The notes under the pieces were generated by a model. That model was not told where the DNA came from, searched no databases, and saw only the letters and a program-made list of their open reading frames with translations. A stretch of DNA of 64,000 bases from Erigeron canadensis. Its lineage: Eukaryota > Streptophyta > Magnoliopsida > Asterales > Asteraceae. Shown piece after piece: positions 22,218 to 34,100 of the stretch. Position numbers and translations under genes: made by a program. The stretch lies in assembly GCF_010389155.1 (NCBI RefSeq), contig NC_057763.1, positions 43,010,645-43,074,644 on the forward strand. Direction: 5' to 3'. Position 1 is the stretch's first letter; each line of letters starts with the position of its first letter.

Positions 22218-25200
22218 ATGGAGTTTAAAATTGCTTGTTGGAATATTAGAGGAGCAAATAATGAATTGAAGCAGAATGAGGCAGTTAAGTTAATTAGGGA
22301 GGAGAAATTACAGATTTAAGCTTTTATAGAGACTCATTTGAAAGTTAATACTGTGAATAAAATTGGAAATAGGATTTTTAATAACTGGGACTGGGTGTCT
22401 AATATTCAGCACAGTCCAACTAGTTGTAGAATTTTAGTAGGATGGAATCTAATAAGGTGAATCTAATGTTGATAGATATGAATAAGCAAGCTATGTTATG
22501 TAGTATAGAAGCTTGTTAGAGTAATATCAAGTTCTATTGTAGCTTTGTGTATGCAAGCAATAGTGGGACTGAAAGAAGAGTGCTTTGGAAAGATTTAGAA
22601 AGGCATAAGCAGTTTGTGGGAGAATGGCCTTGGGTTATTATTGGGGATTTTAATGTCACTCTTAATAACAATGAGTATTCTACTGGAGGATCTAATGTCT
22701 CTATGGATATGCTTGAGTTTAGAGATACTGTTAATAAGGTGGAGGTTGATGATATTGGGAGTAGTGGCTTCCACTTTACATGGACAAAGTCCCTTAAAAG
22801 TAAGGAGTGTACCATTTTGAAGAAGTTAGACAGGATTTTGGTTAATGAAGATTTTATTAAGAAATATCCTGATGCACATGGAGTGTTTTTACCTTACTTA
22901 ATATCTGATCATAGTCCTGCAATAGTGATTTTTAAAGATGAACAGTACAGGAAAGGAAGATCTTTTAGATTTTCTAACTTTATTACTGAGAAAGAGGGTT
23001 TTTTGGATGTGGTTAAAAAGGAGTGGAATGAGAATGGGTAGGGATATCATATGTACAGACTTGTGCAGAATTTGAAAAGATTGAAAAAGCCTCTTAATAG
23101 ATTGAGCTGGAGTAATGGAAATTTGTTTGAGAAAGTAAATAGTTTGAGGGAGAATCTTAGGAAGGTTCAGGATATTTGTGATAAAGAGCCATGTAATGCT
23201 GAGATTAGAAAAGAAGCTGCAAAAGTTTTGAATGAGTATGTTGAAGCAAAAAGTGAAGGTACATTGGCTTAAAGAGGGTGATAAAAATACAACATATTTT
23301 CATAGTATGTTGAAATCTAGAAGGAATAAGAATAGAGTTGAGATGATTTGTGATGACAAAGGAAATAGGTATGAAGGGGAAGGGGTGGCTGCACAATTTG
23401 TTGCTCATTTTGAGAATTTTCTTGGGAAAACATTGCCTGTGGAACCTCTAATGGAAGGTTTATTTAAGAATGTGCTAAATACTGAGGAAGCTAATGAAAT
23501 GGTGAGATGTGTGACTGATGAAGAAATTAAAGAAGCAATGTTTGAGATTGATAGTAATAAGGCTTCTGGCCCTGATGGATACACCTCTGGTTTTTTTAAG
23601 AAGGCTTGGGTGGTGATTGGTAAGGATGTATGTAATGCTGTTAGGGAATTTTTTATTAATGGTAAGCTGCTTGGGGAAGTAAATGCAACTTTAGTAGCCT
23701 TAATTCCTAATATTACTACCCCTAATAAGGTATCAGACTTTAGACCTATAGCTTGTTGCAATGTTATCTACAAATGCATAAGTAAGATTCTAACTAAAAG
23801 AATTCAGAATGTGCTTGGAAAGATTGTTCATATTATTCAAAGTTCATTTGTGCTTGGAAGACACATTCAAGATAACATTTTGATTGCACAAGAATTGTTG
23901 AGGGGGTATAACAGGAAGTATGGACCAAGGAGATGTGCTATGCAAATTGATATACAAAAAGCATATGACACTGTAAGTTGGAGTTTTTTAAGGGACATTT
24001 TAGAGAAGTTTGGGTTCCACAAGAGGATGGTGCATTGGATTATGACTTGTGTCACTTCTACAAAATTCTCTGTTTGTTTTAATGGGGAAATTCATGGATA
24101 TTTTAAAGGAGGAAGAGGATTAAGGCAGGGAGACCCAATTTCCCCTTATTTGTTTACACTAGTGATGGAAGTCTTAAATCTTATCATGTGTAAAAATATT
24201 GGAGATTCTAAGGAATTCAAGTATCATTTTGGGTGTAAGGTGTTGTGCTGATGATTTGTTAGTTTTGTGTAAAGGGGATGTTGCTTCTGTTAAGGTAGTT
24301 AAGCAAAGTCTGGATGATTTCTCCAAGGTTTCTGGTTTAATTCCTAACTTGGGTAAAAGTGTTATATTTTTTGGAAGCATGGCTGAAAGGGATAAAGCTG
24401 AGATATTACAAATTATGCCTTTTAAATGTGGGAAGCTTCCTGTTAGATATTTGGGGGTGCCATTACTTGCTAAGAAATTGAGTGTTGCAGACTGTAGAAT
24501 TCTCATTGATAGAATTAAGAGTAGAATTGATTGCTGGAGGAATAAAACTTTATCCTATGCTGGTAGAATTCAATTGATATCTTCAGTTTTAGCCTCAATG
24601 CAAGTTTATTGGGCTTCAGTGTACATGATACCTAATACTGTGATCAAAGAATTGAGAAAGTTTTCAAAAGTTTTCTATGGAATTCTGGGGAATCTGCTAA
24701 AGGTAAAGCTAGAGTGGCTTGGAAAAATGTGTGTAAACCTAAAGATCAAGGTGGTTTGGGTTTAAAGGATATGCATCTGTGGAATGAAGTTTTATTACTG
24801 AAACAGTTTTGGAAAATAGTAGAGGATAAAGATTCACTTTGGGCTAAATGGGTTAATGTGGTAAAATTAAAAAATTCTAATGTTTGGGTTGTTTCAGTTG
24901 ATAAACAGGATAGTTGGGGATGGAAAGTAATGATGGATTTAAGAGATAAAATTAGAGGTTTTGTTAGATATGAAGTTGGTAATGGTAGGAGAATTTCTTT
25001 GTGGTATGATAGGTGGTGTACAGTTGGTCCTTTGTGTGATCAAATTACAAGAAGAACTATTTTTGAAGGTAAATTTAGAGATAATATGACAGTTGCAAAT
25101 ATGATTATTGATGGAAAATGGAGGTGGCCAGAGGATTGGTTAAATAAATATGAGTTCTTGAGAGATATTGAGGTTCCAAATTTGTAGGAAAGCAGGGAGG

Positions 25201-25832
25201 ATAGGGTAAAATGGCTCACTAAACAGAATTCTTTGGTGCAGTTCTGTACAAATCAAGTTTGGAAAGATTTGAGACCTGATTGGGAAAAGGTAGTTTGGAA
25301 GAATGTTGTTTGGTTTAGTCATATGGTGCCAAGGCATGCATTTATCTTGTGGTTGGCAGTTCAGAGAAAGTTGATGACTCAAGATAGAATAATGAAATGG
25401 CAGACTAATGGGGATTTTACATGTCCTCTGTGTCAAAGAGGAGTTGATAGTCATGAACACTTGTTCTTTCAATGTGAGTATGCAATGCAAGTGTGGAAGA
25501 ATATTACAGATAACTCTCCTATATTAAGTGGCAGTATAGGGATGTTTGATGTAATTGAGAAAATTGCAGCAATGAAAACCCAGAATAATCTTGCAGTTAT
25601 TGTTAGCAAATTGGTCCTGGCTGCATCTGTCTATTTTGTGTGGCAGGAAAGGAATTTGAGAAACTTTAAGAAGGAAGAGAGAAGTGTAGAAACTTTGTGC
25701 AGAATAATAAAGGATAATGTAAGGCATAAAATGATGTCAATTAGTGTTAAAAACACTATGAAGGTAAGCAATATTGCTAAAGGATGGAACTTGAGATGGA
25801 GTAATAACTCTCTGGTTGCTATTGAAGATTAA
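22218..25832 (+). pseudogene. LINE ORF2 remnant: endonuclease, RT, zinc-binding
   Basis: It starts ATG with FKIACWNIRGAN, the opening of the apurinic-type endonuclease. Endonuclease motifs VIIGDFNVTL and LISDHSPAIV are visible. The RT follows, with DFRPIACCNVIYKCISK, MQIDIQKAYDTVSW, GLRQGDPISPYLFTLVMEV and CADDLLVLCKGD. The stretch before CADDLL is shortened by a deletion with a frame change at about 24240. After LPVRYLGVPL comes the GGLGLKDMHLWN segment, and the RT zinc-binding domain CPLCQRGVDSHEHLFFQC near 25420-25475. I count in-frame stops near 22315, 22524, 23039 and 25185 and frame shifts near 22440, 23235, 24240 and 24700. No RNase H domain is seen. It cannot make a working protein. 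Confidence 0.8.
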
Positions 25833-26136
25833 AGGTTTGTTTGTTAGCTTTTTGCAGAGGTTCTACATTAGTGTATGCGAATGAGAATAGAGAGCGGTAA
25901 AAGATGACACTTTTTGGTCTCATTCTAGCACTAAGTGTAGAATATGCTGCCATGGATGCTGTGAATCCTTAGCTTGCTGCTGAAGGAAGGCTATGTATTG
26001 TATGAGTATATAGGTCGTGAGGTATTACTTTTGGTTTTGATATTGTTTAGATGAATTCATGTTCTATTATTAATTGTACAGTTGTATTTGTAATTTTTGT
26101 GCATATTAATGAGAAAGTGCATATTAATGAGAAATT

Positions 26137-26683
26137 CACCTTTAAAGTTAACATTTTCACACACACATATATATATAATATATAATTTGCATCGGATCCG
26201 CATCTTGCGATGGGATATCAGTGTGACCCCCGACTCTCACGACAAATTTAGTTTATGCGCGGGATATGTTATATATCCGGCAGTTAGAGGCACATGCATT
26301 AAAGAGTTAAAGAATATGACTGAAATTGATGTGCTATAGCAATGGCAACTAGGATCCAAATGAAACAGTACCAAATGATGTTTTGTATAATTATGCATGG
26401 AGAATTTGTAAAAGGCAAACATACCTAATGTTGAAAGGGCCCCTATATATTTGATTGTGAGACGTGTTGTCATATGAACCTCCTACAATATTAGTCCCCC
26501 CCAAAAGCCTCTTCTCACTTTCTTGACCTATATTAATCTCATCTACATACAATAATGTTAATCTAGCTTATTGACTATTATAATCCTATGTGGTTCACCC
26601 ATACAACATAAAAGTAAGTACTAGCTATTTGGGTTGTCCTTTTTAATTATCGATCAACTATCTATCACACAAAGAAATAGAAA
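26137..26683. other. Upstream region of the TAC1-like gene
   Basis: A 547-bp gap between the LINE and the start codon. No ORF. It presumably contains the promoter and 5' UTR. I see no clean TATA box. Confidence 0.45.
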
Positions 26684-28034
26684 ATGAAGGTATGCTAATG
26701 CATAAATTACGTACCTTACGTAAATTTATTTCATTTAGTTAATTAATTTGTTGACTTCATATTAATTAACTATGATATATATGACCTCGTAATTAACATG
26801 TTGTTAATACTAATTGTCCACAGATTTTCAACTGGGTTCATCGTAGGTTTCATCATAAATGTGACCCCCTCACTTCTCAACTATGCATTTTCTTAATTAA
26901 GATTACCCTTATAATTAGTTGTTTTATAAGTAAGTTTTATTAATATGTTTTATAAATGCACTAATTAATGTCGACAGATGAAGAGCAAGATGCCACTAAG
27001 GCCGCGGAGGTTACTGAAAATGGGAAAGACAAGCTAGCTTTGCTTAACGATAATAATGAACCTCCTTTGGATCATAGTGTGTTTGATGGTTGGAAGGAAG
27101 GCATACTTGCTATTGGAACATTCGGGTTCGATCCTGCATTATCCAAAGATATTGAGCAAGAAGAAGCGTATGTTTGTGATAACGCTACTCGTGATGAAGT
27201 ATCTACGGATGAGGACGAGGAAGAAGATATGGAACATCCATTGGTATTAAAGGCTTGTAAGCATGGGTTCTTTGATGATCATAAGAAAGATGATCATCAT
27301 TACAAGTACTTGCCACAATGTGATGAAATTTCTCAACTCAATGATCATGATGAAGATGGTGTAGTAGAGGACACTGATGATCTGATGATGATGATGAAAT
27401 ATCAAAAGAAGGCAGCTGGAGAAAGGATTACTCTTGCTGATCTGTTTTTGGCTGATTCTCAAAAGATCGCCTTGTTGAATAACAAGCTGCAGCACTTGGC
27501 TGATGATGAAGATCGTGTCAAGGCCAAAGTCGATAAAAATCTGCTAGCTGATGAATCCATCAATGTTAAACATGATCTAAATGATGACAGGGTTACCTTA
27601 ATATCTAATAAGAAGCTCACTAAAGACCATGCCGCTCGCCCCATCAAGAAAATCAACCGAGTAAGCTAGCATCTCTTCCGGCCTCTCATACTAGATATCA
27701 TTGTTTTTGTATACGTATTTTTTTTTTCTTTTTAATACTCTATTAGACAAATATTCACACATTTTTGTTAAAAACAGAACTACGTACAACCAAGAATCTC
27801 TTGTTTAATTTGATGAGTCATCTTAATGTTATGCCAAAGTAACTAATTTGCTAACACGCGTATAGTTAGTGTCATTGATTCAACTAGCGCGCTAGCATAT
27901 ATATATACTAATTAATCATAATGTGTATGCTTTTTGTGTTAAAGATGGTTCGAAAAATGTTGAAGAAGAAGATCCATCCGGACGTTGAGAATCAAAAGCA
28001 GGAGACAGCACGTACGAAGCCCAAACGCTTATAA
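26684..28034 (+). CDS. TAC1: TAC1-like IGT-family protein (shoot angle control), 271 aa, four coding exons
   Basis: Coding exons: 26684-26689 (ATGAAG), 26824-26860, 26978-27660, 27945-28034. Donors are GTATGC, GTGACC (weak) and GTAAGC; acceptors end in AG. The spliced protein starts MKIFNWVHRRFHHK, the IGT-family N-terminus, and the six-base first exon is a family hallmark. The IGT motif (GILAIGTFGFDP) is at residues 56-66. An acidic, Asp/His-rich middle follows, then GERITLADLFLADS at about 162-175, typical of TAC1. The C-terminus MVRKMLKKKIHPDVE is kept, but the hydrophobic EAR-like tail of LAZY/DRO1 proteins is absent, which separates TAC1 from LAZY. TAC1 promotes outward growth of lateral shoots, acting against LAZY-dependent gravitropic set-point; its biochemistry is unclear. 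About 271 residues is near the usual TAC1 size (close to 290 in Arabidopsis). The second donor is the least certain point. Confidence 0.82.
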
Positions 28035-28053
28035 TTTGGATCAAACACACATG

Positions 28054-28293
28054 GTAATTATTCATGCTTTATTATTCTCCGTCATCTCTTGGCTTATTGG
28101 TTTAATTCGTGATCCTTTTACCCATATATGACCTCACATCAATAATCCTTCATTTAGAAAACCGACAAATAATATCACAAATTGAATCCCTGAAACTTCT
28201 TTTTTTTGTGGTTGGATGTGTACTTTTTATGATAAAGACGTCCGTTTTTAATTAGTCGAGGATTGATTGTTTTATTTTTAATTTTGTTTGCAG
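28054..28293 (+). other. Probable 3' UTR intron of the TAC1-like gene
   Basis: Nineteen bases after the stop codon, ATG|GTAATT makes a plausible donor, and tttgtttgcag at 28283-28293 makes a strong acceptor preceded by a T-rich tract. An intron in the 3' UTR is a known property of rice TAC1, where a splice-site change in it alters tiller angle. Its presence here is inferred from sequence and family knowledge. Confidence 0.6.
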
Positions 28294-30165
28294 ATCGATA
28301 TGCGTTTGCATTTACATGTTGCCGCGAGTTATTGACTAGTTTGCTTGATTTCTCCACTTAAAGTTATTGTATGTTGTATGTTCGTTGGTTTTCATGTTCG
28401 AAATTGTCGTTGTCTTTTTATTTTATTTTTTCTTGAATTGGCATTTATTTTATAAATCTATGGAGTGAATGCTTTGTATGTCATGGATTTGTTGTTTAAC
28501 TTCTTTTGAAGAGTTATCATTATTGAAAGGTTATGATAACGTACGTCCAGCAGTACGTATTAGTGAATCTCAACATGCTATTTTTCAGATAACATTTAAA
28601 ATAATAAAAAATTCCTTCTATAAGACATGTTTAAGTCACTTACAATTTTATATGGCCCTTATATAACGTTTTAAAGGGGAAAAAAAATTCTTTCGAGAAA
28701 ATAGATGTGGGGGTGGGGGTGGCACAGATTGAAATTAATGTGTGTCTTAAAACTGAAAATATTGATATGCAACGCACCAAATTAATTTACTAGGTATCAA
28801 CATTTCTTAATAACTTGTATCATGATTTTGATGGAAACATATGACTACATTGAACATTTTTAACAAATGTCTAGGGAATAAATCAGAAAACCCTTGTTAG
28901 TATTAATATTAGATTAAAAATCAAACAACATAAAAGACAGGATTTTTACGATCTCCAATTCTCTATAATAGTCCACATTACAAGAGTCAAAACCAAATTA
29001 GCTCGTATCTAAAGCCCATGGGTAAGGGCCGTGGGCCGTTTACAATCATATGTCATGGGCTAATTAAAAACATATCGCTAAAATTAAAACCTACATCTTC
29101 GTAAGTCGTAACAAATAATAGGCGATGGCGATCTGGGTCCCAATACAACTTAGTGTAATATTCAAGAATTAAGAGTCTTCTGTGCATTGCATCTACAAGA
29201 TGCAACTCGTTTGTCACGTTTAATTCAATTATCTAATTTGTAAATTTTATTAATTTTATTATATTTAATTATTAAGGTACGTAGGATATAATTAACAATA
29301 ATGAAGTGTTTTGTGTTTGCTTTCATTCCACTCAAGAACCGAGCTTTTCTCATTTGATTTTGTGAGTGTGTTCTGGTTGAAGTGGAACATCGATACGTCA
29401 AGAAATGACGTCGGATGGCAAACTTCTTTCTTTCGAAGAGGTCTCAAAACACAACAGGAAGACTGATTGCTAGCTGATTATGTCTGGATTTTATCAACTT
29501 TCTTTTTTCTTTCTTTATGTTAATTTTGGTGAATTTGATTATATTGCTACTTGCATTGTTAATGATACATCAAACAACCAAATTAATCATACAGTAAGGG
29601 TTAATATACATCACTTGGTACATACGAGTAGACGAGTACTTGTGTTTTAGTGGCCGCACGCCTGCAAGTTGTCCCAATTGAAATGTAAATGTAAAAAGGT
29701 GATAACCAGACCAGCAATCCAAATCGGGCCACAATGGCTGCACGGCCAGCCCAATCAGCACAATTGGTTTTGGTGGTATGAACAGACTAAAGCGGAAGCG
29801 AATTGAGAGAGAATTTAGACATTTGGGGAAAACTATATATTTTTTCCAATTAAAATGAAAATGATTTACAAGTTTAAATATTGTAATAACCGTCTAAACT
29901 AATTTGTTAGACTTATTTACATCTCTAGCCCCTATAGTTACAACTTGAAAAAAAAACTATCCAAACTATACACTAAATATACATTCCATAGGTGGTCACC
30001 CAGTTCCTCCAATTCTCCAAACATTGAAGGCCTCAAGTTTTTTTTTTTATGATTTTGGGCTCAGGTATCTTCCTTTTTGGGCTTATGTTTATGAGATTGT
30101 TTAAGGGCTTAGGTATTGGGCTTATGCTTATAAAAACTAAATAGCATAAACATGTCTTATTGTTA
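28294..30165. other. TAC1 3' flank, then intergenic
   Basis: The first 150 or so bases are probably the last non-coding exon of the TAC1-like gene. The rest shows no supported gene or element. Confidence 0.5.
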
Positions 30166-30651
30166 TTGTTGCCTAAGTAGTTAAGGACCAAAATTACGGT
30201 GTTTCGGTCAAGGACTGGTATTTGAAATATCGGTTATTTCGGTGGTATTTCAGTAATCGTAGTATTATGAAAAATGTTATATAATATTATATATATACCA
30301 AAAAGATTGCAATTATACACACAAAAAGCAAGTATATTAAGTTAATACTTAGTCTAAATATCAAAGTCAAGCTTAAAAGTGCCAAAATTCGATAGAATAG
30401 TGTTAATACTTCAAAACTTTAGTGTTTCTTATGTTTTTTTTTAGTTTGGACAAGAATAATTTAATTTAAAAAAAATCTGAAAAAATGGTATACCACCGAA
30501 ATTTGACCAATTTCGGTGAGATTTCGGTAAGTTTCACCGAAAATCTCGGTACCGAAATTGTAGACAAAAATCTATACCAGTATACCAATGGAGGACCGAA
30601 AACCGAAATACCACAGGTATACCACCGAAATCGACTATATAGATTGTTGCC
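30166..30651. mobile_element. hAT-like non-autonomous element with 8-bp target duplication
   Basis: TTGTTGCC is present at 30166-30173 and at 30644-30651, a perfect 8-bp direct repeat. The 470 bases between begin TAAGTAGTTAAGG and end CGACTATATAGA. The interior is dense in CCGAAAT / ATTTCGG motifs in both orientations, as in hAT subterminal regions. The terminal inverted repeats are weak. No ORF. Confidence 0.55.
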
Positions 30652-30872
30652 TTATGTTTCTTGACACCACCACGCCAGATTACAATCCATTTAAACCGGC
30701 TTAGTTGTTGAAGCTATAGTGATGCTAAAAAATTGTATTACAATATTGCTGATCGTTAAGCTATGTATTTTCTTTAACATCCCTGTTATGGGCTTGAATT
30801 TTTTTACGAATTTAACTGTGTTATTCGGGTTGATAAATTGTATGGCTGAATTTTTCTTGTAATGTAACATAG

Positions 30873-31139
30873 GTATATGATGTAACCCCATTTCTGGATG
30901 ACCATCCAGGTGGTGATGAGGTCCTTCTATTAATTAGCAACTGGATGAAAGATTTCTATGTTGGTGAAGTCGATACCAATTTTATGCCTCGAGAGAATAA
31001 GTATAAATCACCTTCAGCCGTAACTTATTCATCCTACAGAGCTTCTGGAAGTTCATCATCTACCAAGATGTTGTTGTTACCATTTATCATGCCCATACCA
31101 ATCTTGTTGCTAGCATATGCTCTCTACTACTTTGCCTAG
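30873..31139 (+). pseudogene. Cytochrome b5 gene fragment, internally deleted
   Basis: An acceptor-like site (aacatag) precedes an open frame of 88 codons. It begins VYDVTPFLDDHPGGDEVLL, the start of exon 2 in plant cytochrome b5 genes, and contains the first heme ligand in HPGG. It then jumps to MKDFYVGEVDTNFMPREN and a C-terminal membrane anchor (MLLLPFIMPIPILLLAYALYYF). Compared with the family, about 25 residues are missing between DEVLL and FYVGE, including the DFEDVGHS segment with the second heme histidine, and no intron is left there. I find no exon 1 (the CWLII-GK part) upstream. Cytochrome b5 is a tail-anchored ER electron donor to desaturases and P450s. This copy could not bind heme normally. 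An assembly deletion is an alternative. Confidence 0.75.
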
Positions 31140-34100
31140 CTAGAATTATCGAGATGGTAAATCAGCAATGCCTTAGTTTTTCTGATTTATGTCATATGTC
31201 CTTTTGGTTATTTCCTTGTTGTTTCTATCATCTAATTTGGTATTTTTTTAATTATACCCTTATATGTCGTTATAAAAACAGTCTATTGAATTGGTATGTT
31301 CAAATTTAGTTATATATATGCACGTGTGTACGTTATGTTAATTTTCTTGGTTGTCGAATAAAATGCAAATAACGATAAAAGAACATGACAGATATATATA
31401 GGTGTATAGTAGGTCCAGATCGAAAGAGCTTCTACCTACTAAATTTGAACGGTAATTGAGTGATCATGAAACATGGATCTACTACTACTACTACTTATGA
31501 ATGTGATGAGTGGGTCAATTGATGTGAATAACTCGGCATGATCTCGGGGATATGCTATATATATGTGCGCTTGGAATGACACTAACACTACTGCTATAAG
31601 TGGTAGGGATGGTATATGTTTTGTGAATTAATAAAAGTGGGACATTTGGTGATTAATGTTTTTTTTCATTCTTATCTTTTGAAAGGGAAATGGTTAATCC
31701 TCCTAATTAAATAGCCTAATAATCCTACTAATTATAAGATGATGACACATGGAAAAATCAGGGTGTAAAATTAGGAAAAATAATTAATGGATACCACATG
31801 TTACCTTCTTAATATATTAAGAGGATTATTAAGTTATTTGGTTAGGGGATTTATCATTTTCCCTTTTGAAATGGGTTATTTGTCAAAATGCTTGGGCATT
31901 ATTGTGTTTATGGAAGCCGCCCACCTGGAACCGATCAAAACATGGATGGATGCTTCCGTTCGTGCTCATTTCATAGAATAGATAGCATACGTGTCTCGCG
32001 AGCACAGTGTGCTACTATTCCTTCTTCCTTTTTGAAACTTTTTTTAGGAAAATGTTGGTATCTACCAACTAAACTCAAACAACTTGTAGTGTATCTACGT
32101 TAATTACAAATTACTGGTCTAAAGTCACAAAAGCACAGATTAAAACTTGCAGGTCATCTTTTACCTTTCAACATTATGGTAAATATAATGGGCCTCTTCA
32201 TAATTATTTGGTTTTTGTATGTTCTATACCATGTTTATCAAGTTTAAGTGTTAACTAAGCTATCTCAAAACAAAACCAAAAATGGAATAATTGGTAGAAG
32301 AGGAACAATAAGTTGGCTGATTTTAAGCGGTCCCAAATCTTTTCAACACCATAGAGCAATACTGGTAATATTTTACATGTAGTTCCGTTTTTGCATTCGC
32401 CTATGCTGGTGAATTATTACTTTTTTTTTTTATAATCGAACAATCTAACCTGAATAATCTAGTTAACCCAAAACCTGGTGGAATGAACACCCCGTATAAA
32501 ACTATGACATTATGGCATGAATTGAAGATCAACATTTACAAAAATAAATGCATTAAGTAACATACAACCGTTTACTTTTAGCAATAACTAGTACTCAAAC
32601 ATCCAAATTAACTTGGTTTTGCAGGTCTTGGTCATTCTTTTTTACGAGTAGTACTTTATTTTACCTTTTTAAACAGACTTTGTTGTACGGATTGCTAAGG
32701 AACGAGTCTTATTTTTAATGTAGTGTAGTGAAGAGATTTGATGCTGTTTTGCTAGCGACGATTTTAGGAAGTTATTTATTATGGCTAAAGAAGAATTAAA
32801 AATGGCTAGTGGTGTCCAATGGATAACCGAAAGATCAGGGAAACTCCTGAAAGAGACCAAAGCATAGGGACAAAGACCAGCATCTATACAACCATCTCGG
32901 TGGTTTCCATGAGAAAAAACAGCTAAATGGAGATGCTTTTGTCGGAGAATGATATTGCTATAACAATATTTAGCCATTTACAAAAACAACTACATTATAC
33001 AATAAAATTTATACCTTGGCTAATTATTGTTGTAACAATATCACTATCTTTTCTGTTCATCTTGTTCAAATAGAGCTGTGTGTTTGACTCAAATATATAT
33101 GGTCTAAATGAGATATTTTTGTGTGCTACACACATACAATGGGATATACAAATTAGTTCATCACCTCCTTTATACATGCATAGAGGGGAAAACAAGTAAT
33201 CTAATCCTATCCTAGTCTAATATGTACGAGCTAGTATTATAAATGCTTGATCTCCAAGTATTATCATAACCAATTTCAAAACCTTGACTACCAAGTATTA
33301 CCTAATTCTAAATTACCATATATTATGGATTACTATCATAATTTTAAATTTACTAATAATTCTAACAATAGATCGCATATCTAATTAATGCTCACAATTC
33401 ATTGTTAAATATGAGAAAAATCATTTAAGAACAATTTAAGAATGGGTCTTCGTGTGCAACGATGGTATTTCATTGGGTGCTGACAATGAACAATTGTTTT
33501 TAATGTAACGTTGTCTCCAGACGATGACGACGTTTGCCAATTATTAATTCTCGAAATATGTCATATTGAAAAGGAAACGAGACATATTATAGTACTAAAT
33601 TAAGGATTAGAAAAAATTAATATTATTAAAGAAATTGATGAGGAGTTGTCTGCTAAAATGTATTCTAATCCCATAAAGGCTGGAACTCCAAGGATTATAT
33701 GCTACTAATTATGGTTTAGAAAAATCCATAGAAGACTTGCATCATAATGTCCTTATTGCCTAGTGTATCTCACCTTCTAATAATACATTTTTAACAAACG
33801 TGTCTACGTGTGCAATGATATACTATATCCTAATGTAATACGAAGTAATATTTATATATACCTTCATTTCGGAGATTCGAGCATATATAGTGGTTTTCCA
33901 ACTCTGGTCGAACTAAAACACAAACTTGCGACTTGATTAGTTGCACGATCCGCGCTTATTAAATTAATATTCGATATGGCTCGTTCGGTCGTTTATTTAT
34001 TTGAGTCAAACAAGCTATTTGGAGCTTCACAAGTCACATGATGACTCAACTAGCTTACTTAAAATGACTTTTATGATCCCTTTAATACAAGATTAGTTTA

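Larger units (their letters stand above)
21123..26136 (+). mobile_element. Decayed LINE (L1-type), nearly full length
   Basis: A non-LTR retrotransposon in sense orientation: ORF1 remnant (21123-21772), a linker with scraps of ORF (to about 22192), ORF2 remnant (22218-25832), then a 3' UTR of about 300 bp. The first ORF1 residues are missing, so the 5' end is truncated or lost. The 3' end has a dimer of an 18-bp unit (gcatattaatgagaaagt at 26101 and 26119) and no long poly(A). I did not find a target duplication. Base use is AT-rich with a run of frameshifts and stops, so the copy is dead. Confidence 0.75.

Noticed and set aside
26968..27669. Single-exon 233-residue acidic protein starting at 26968
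   Set aside because: The ATG lies in the intron before an acceptor at 26976-26977. The real N-terminus (MKIFNWVHRR) comes from two upstream exons, and the VS-stop at its end lies in the next intron.
30873..31139. Functional small cytochrome b5
   Set aside because: The second heme histidine and exon 1 are missing.
32669..32977. 102-codon minus ORF, candidate gene
   Set aside because: No recognisable domain, no promoter or splice context, and composition like the surrounding DNA.
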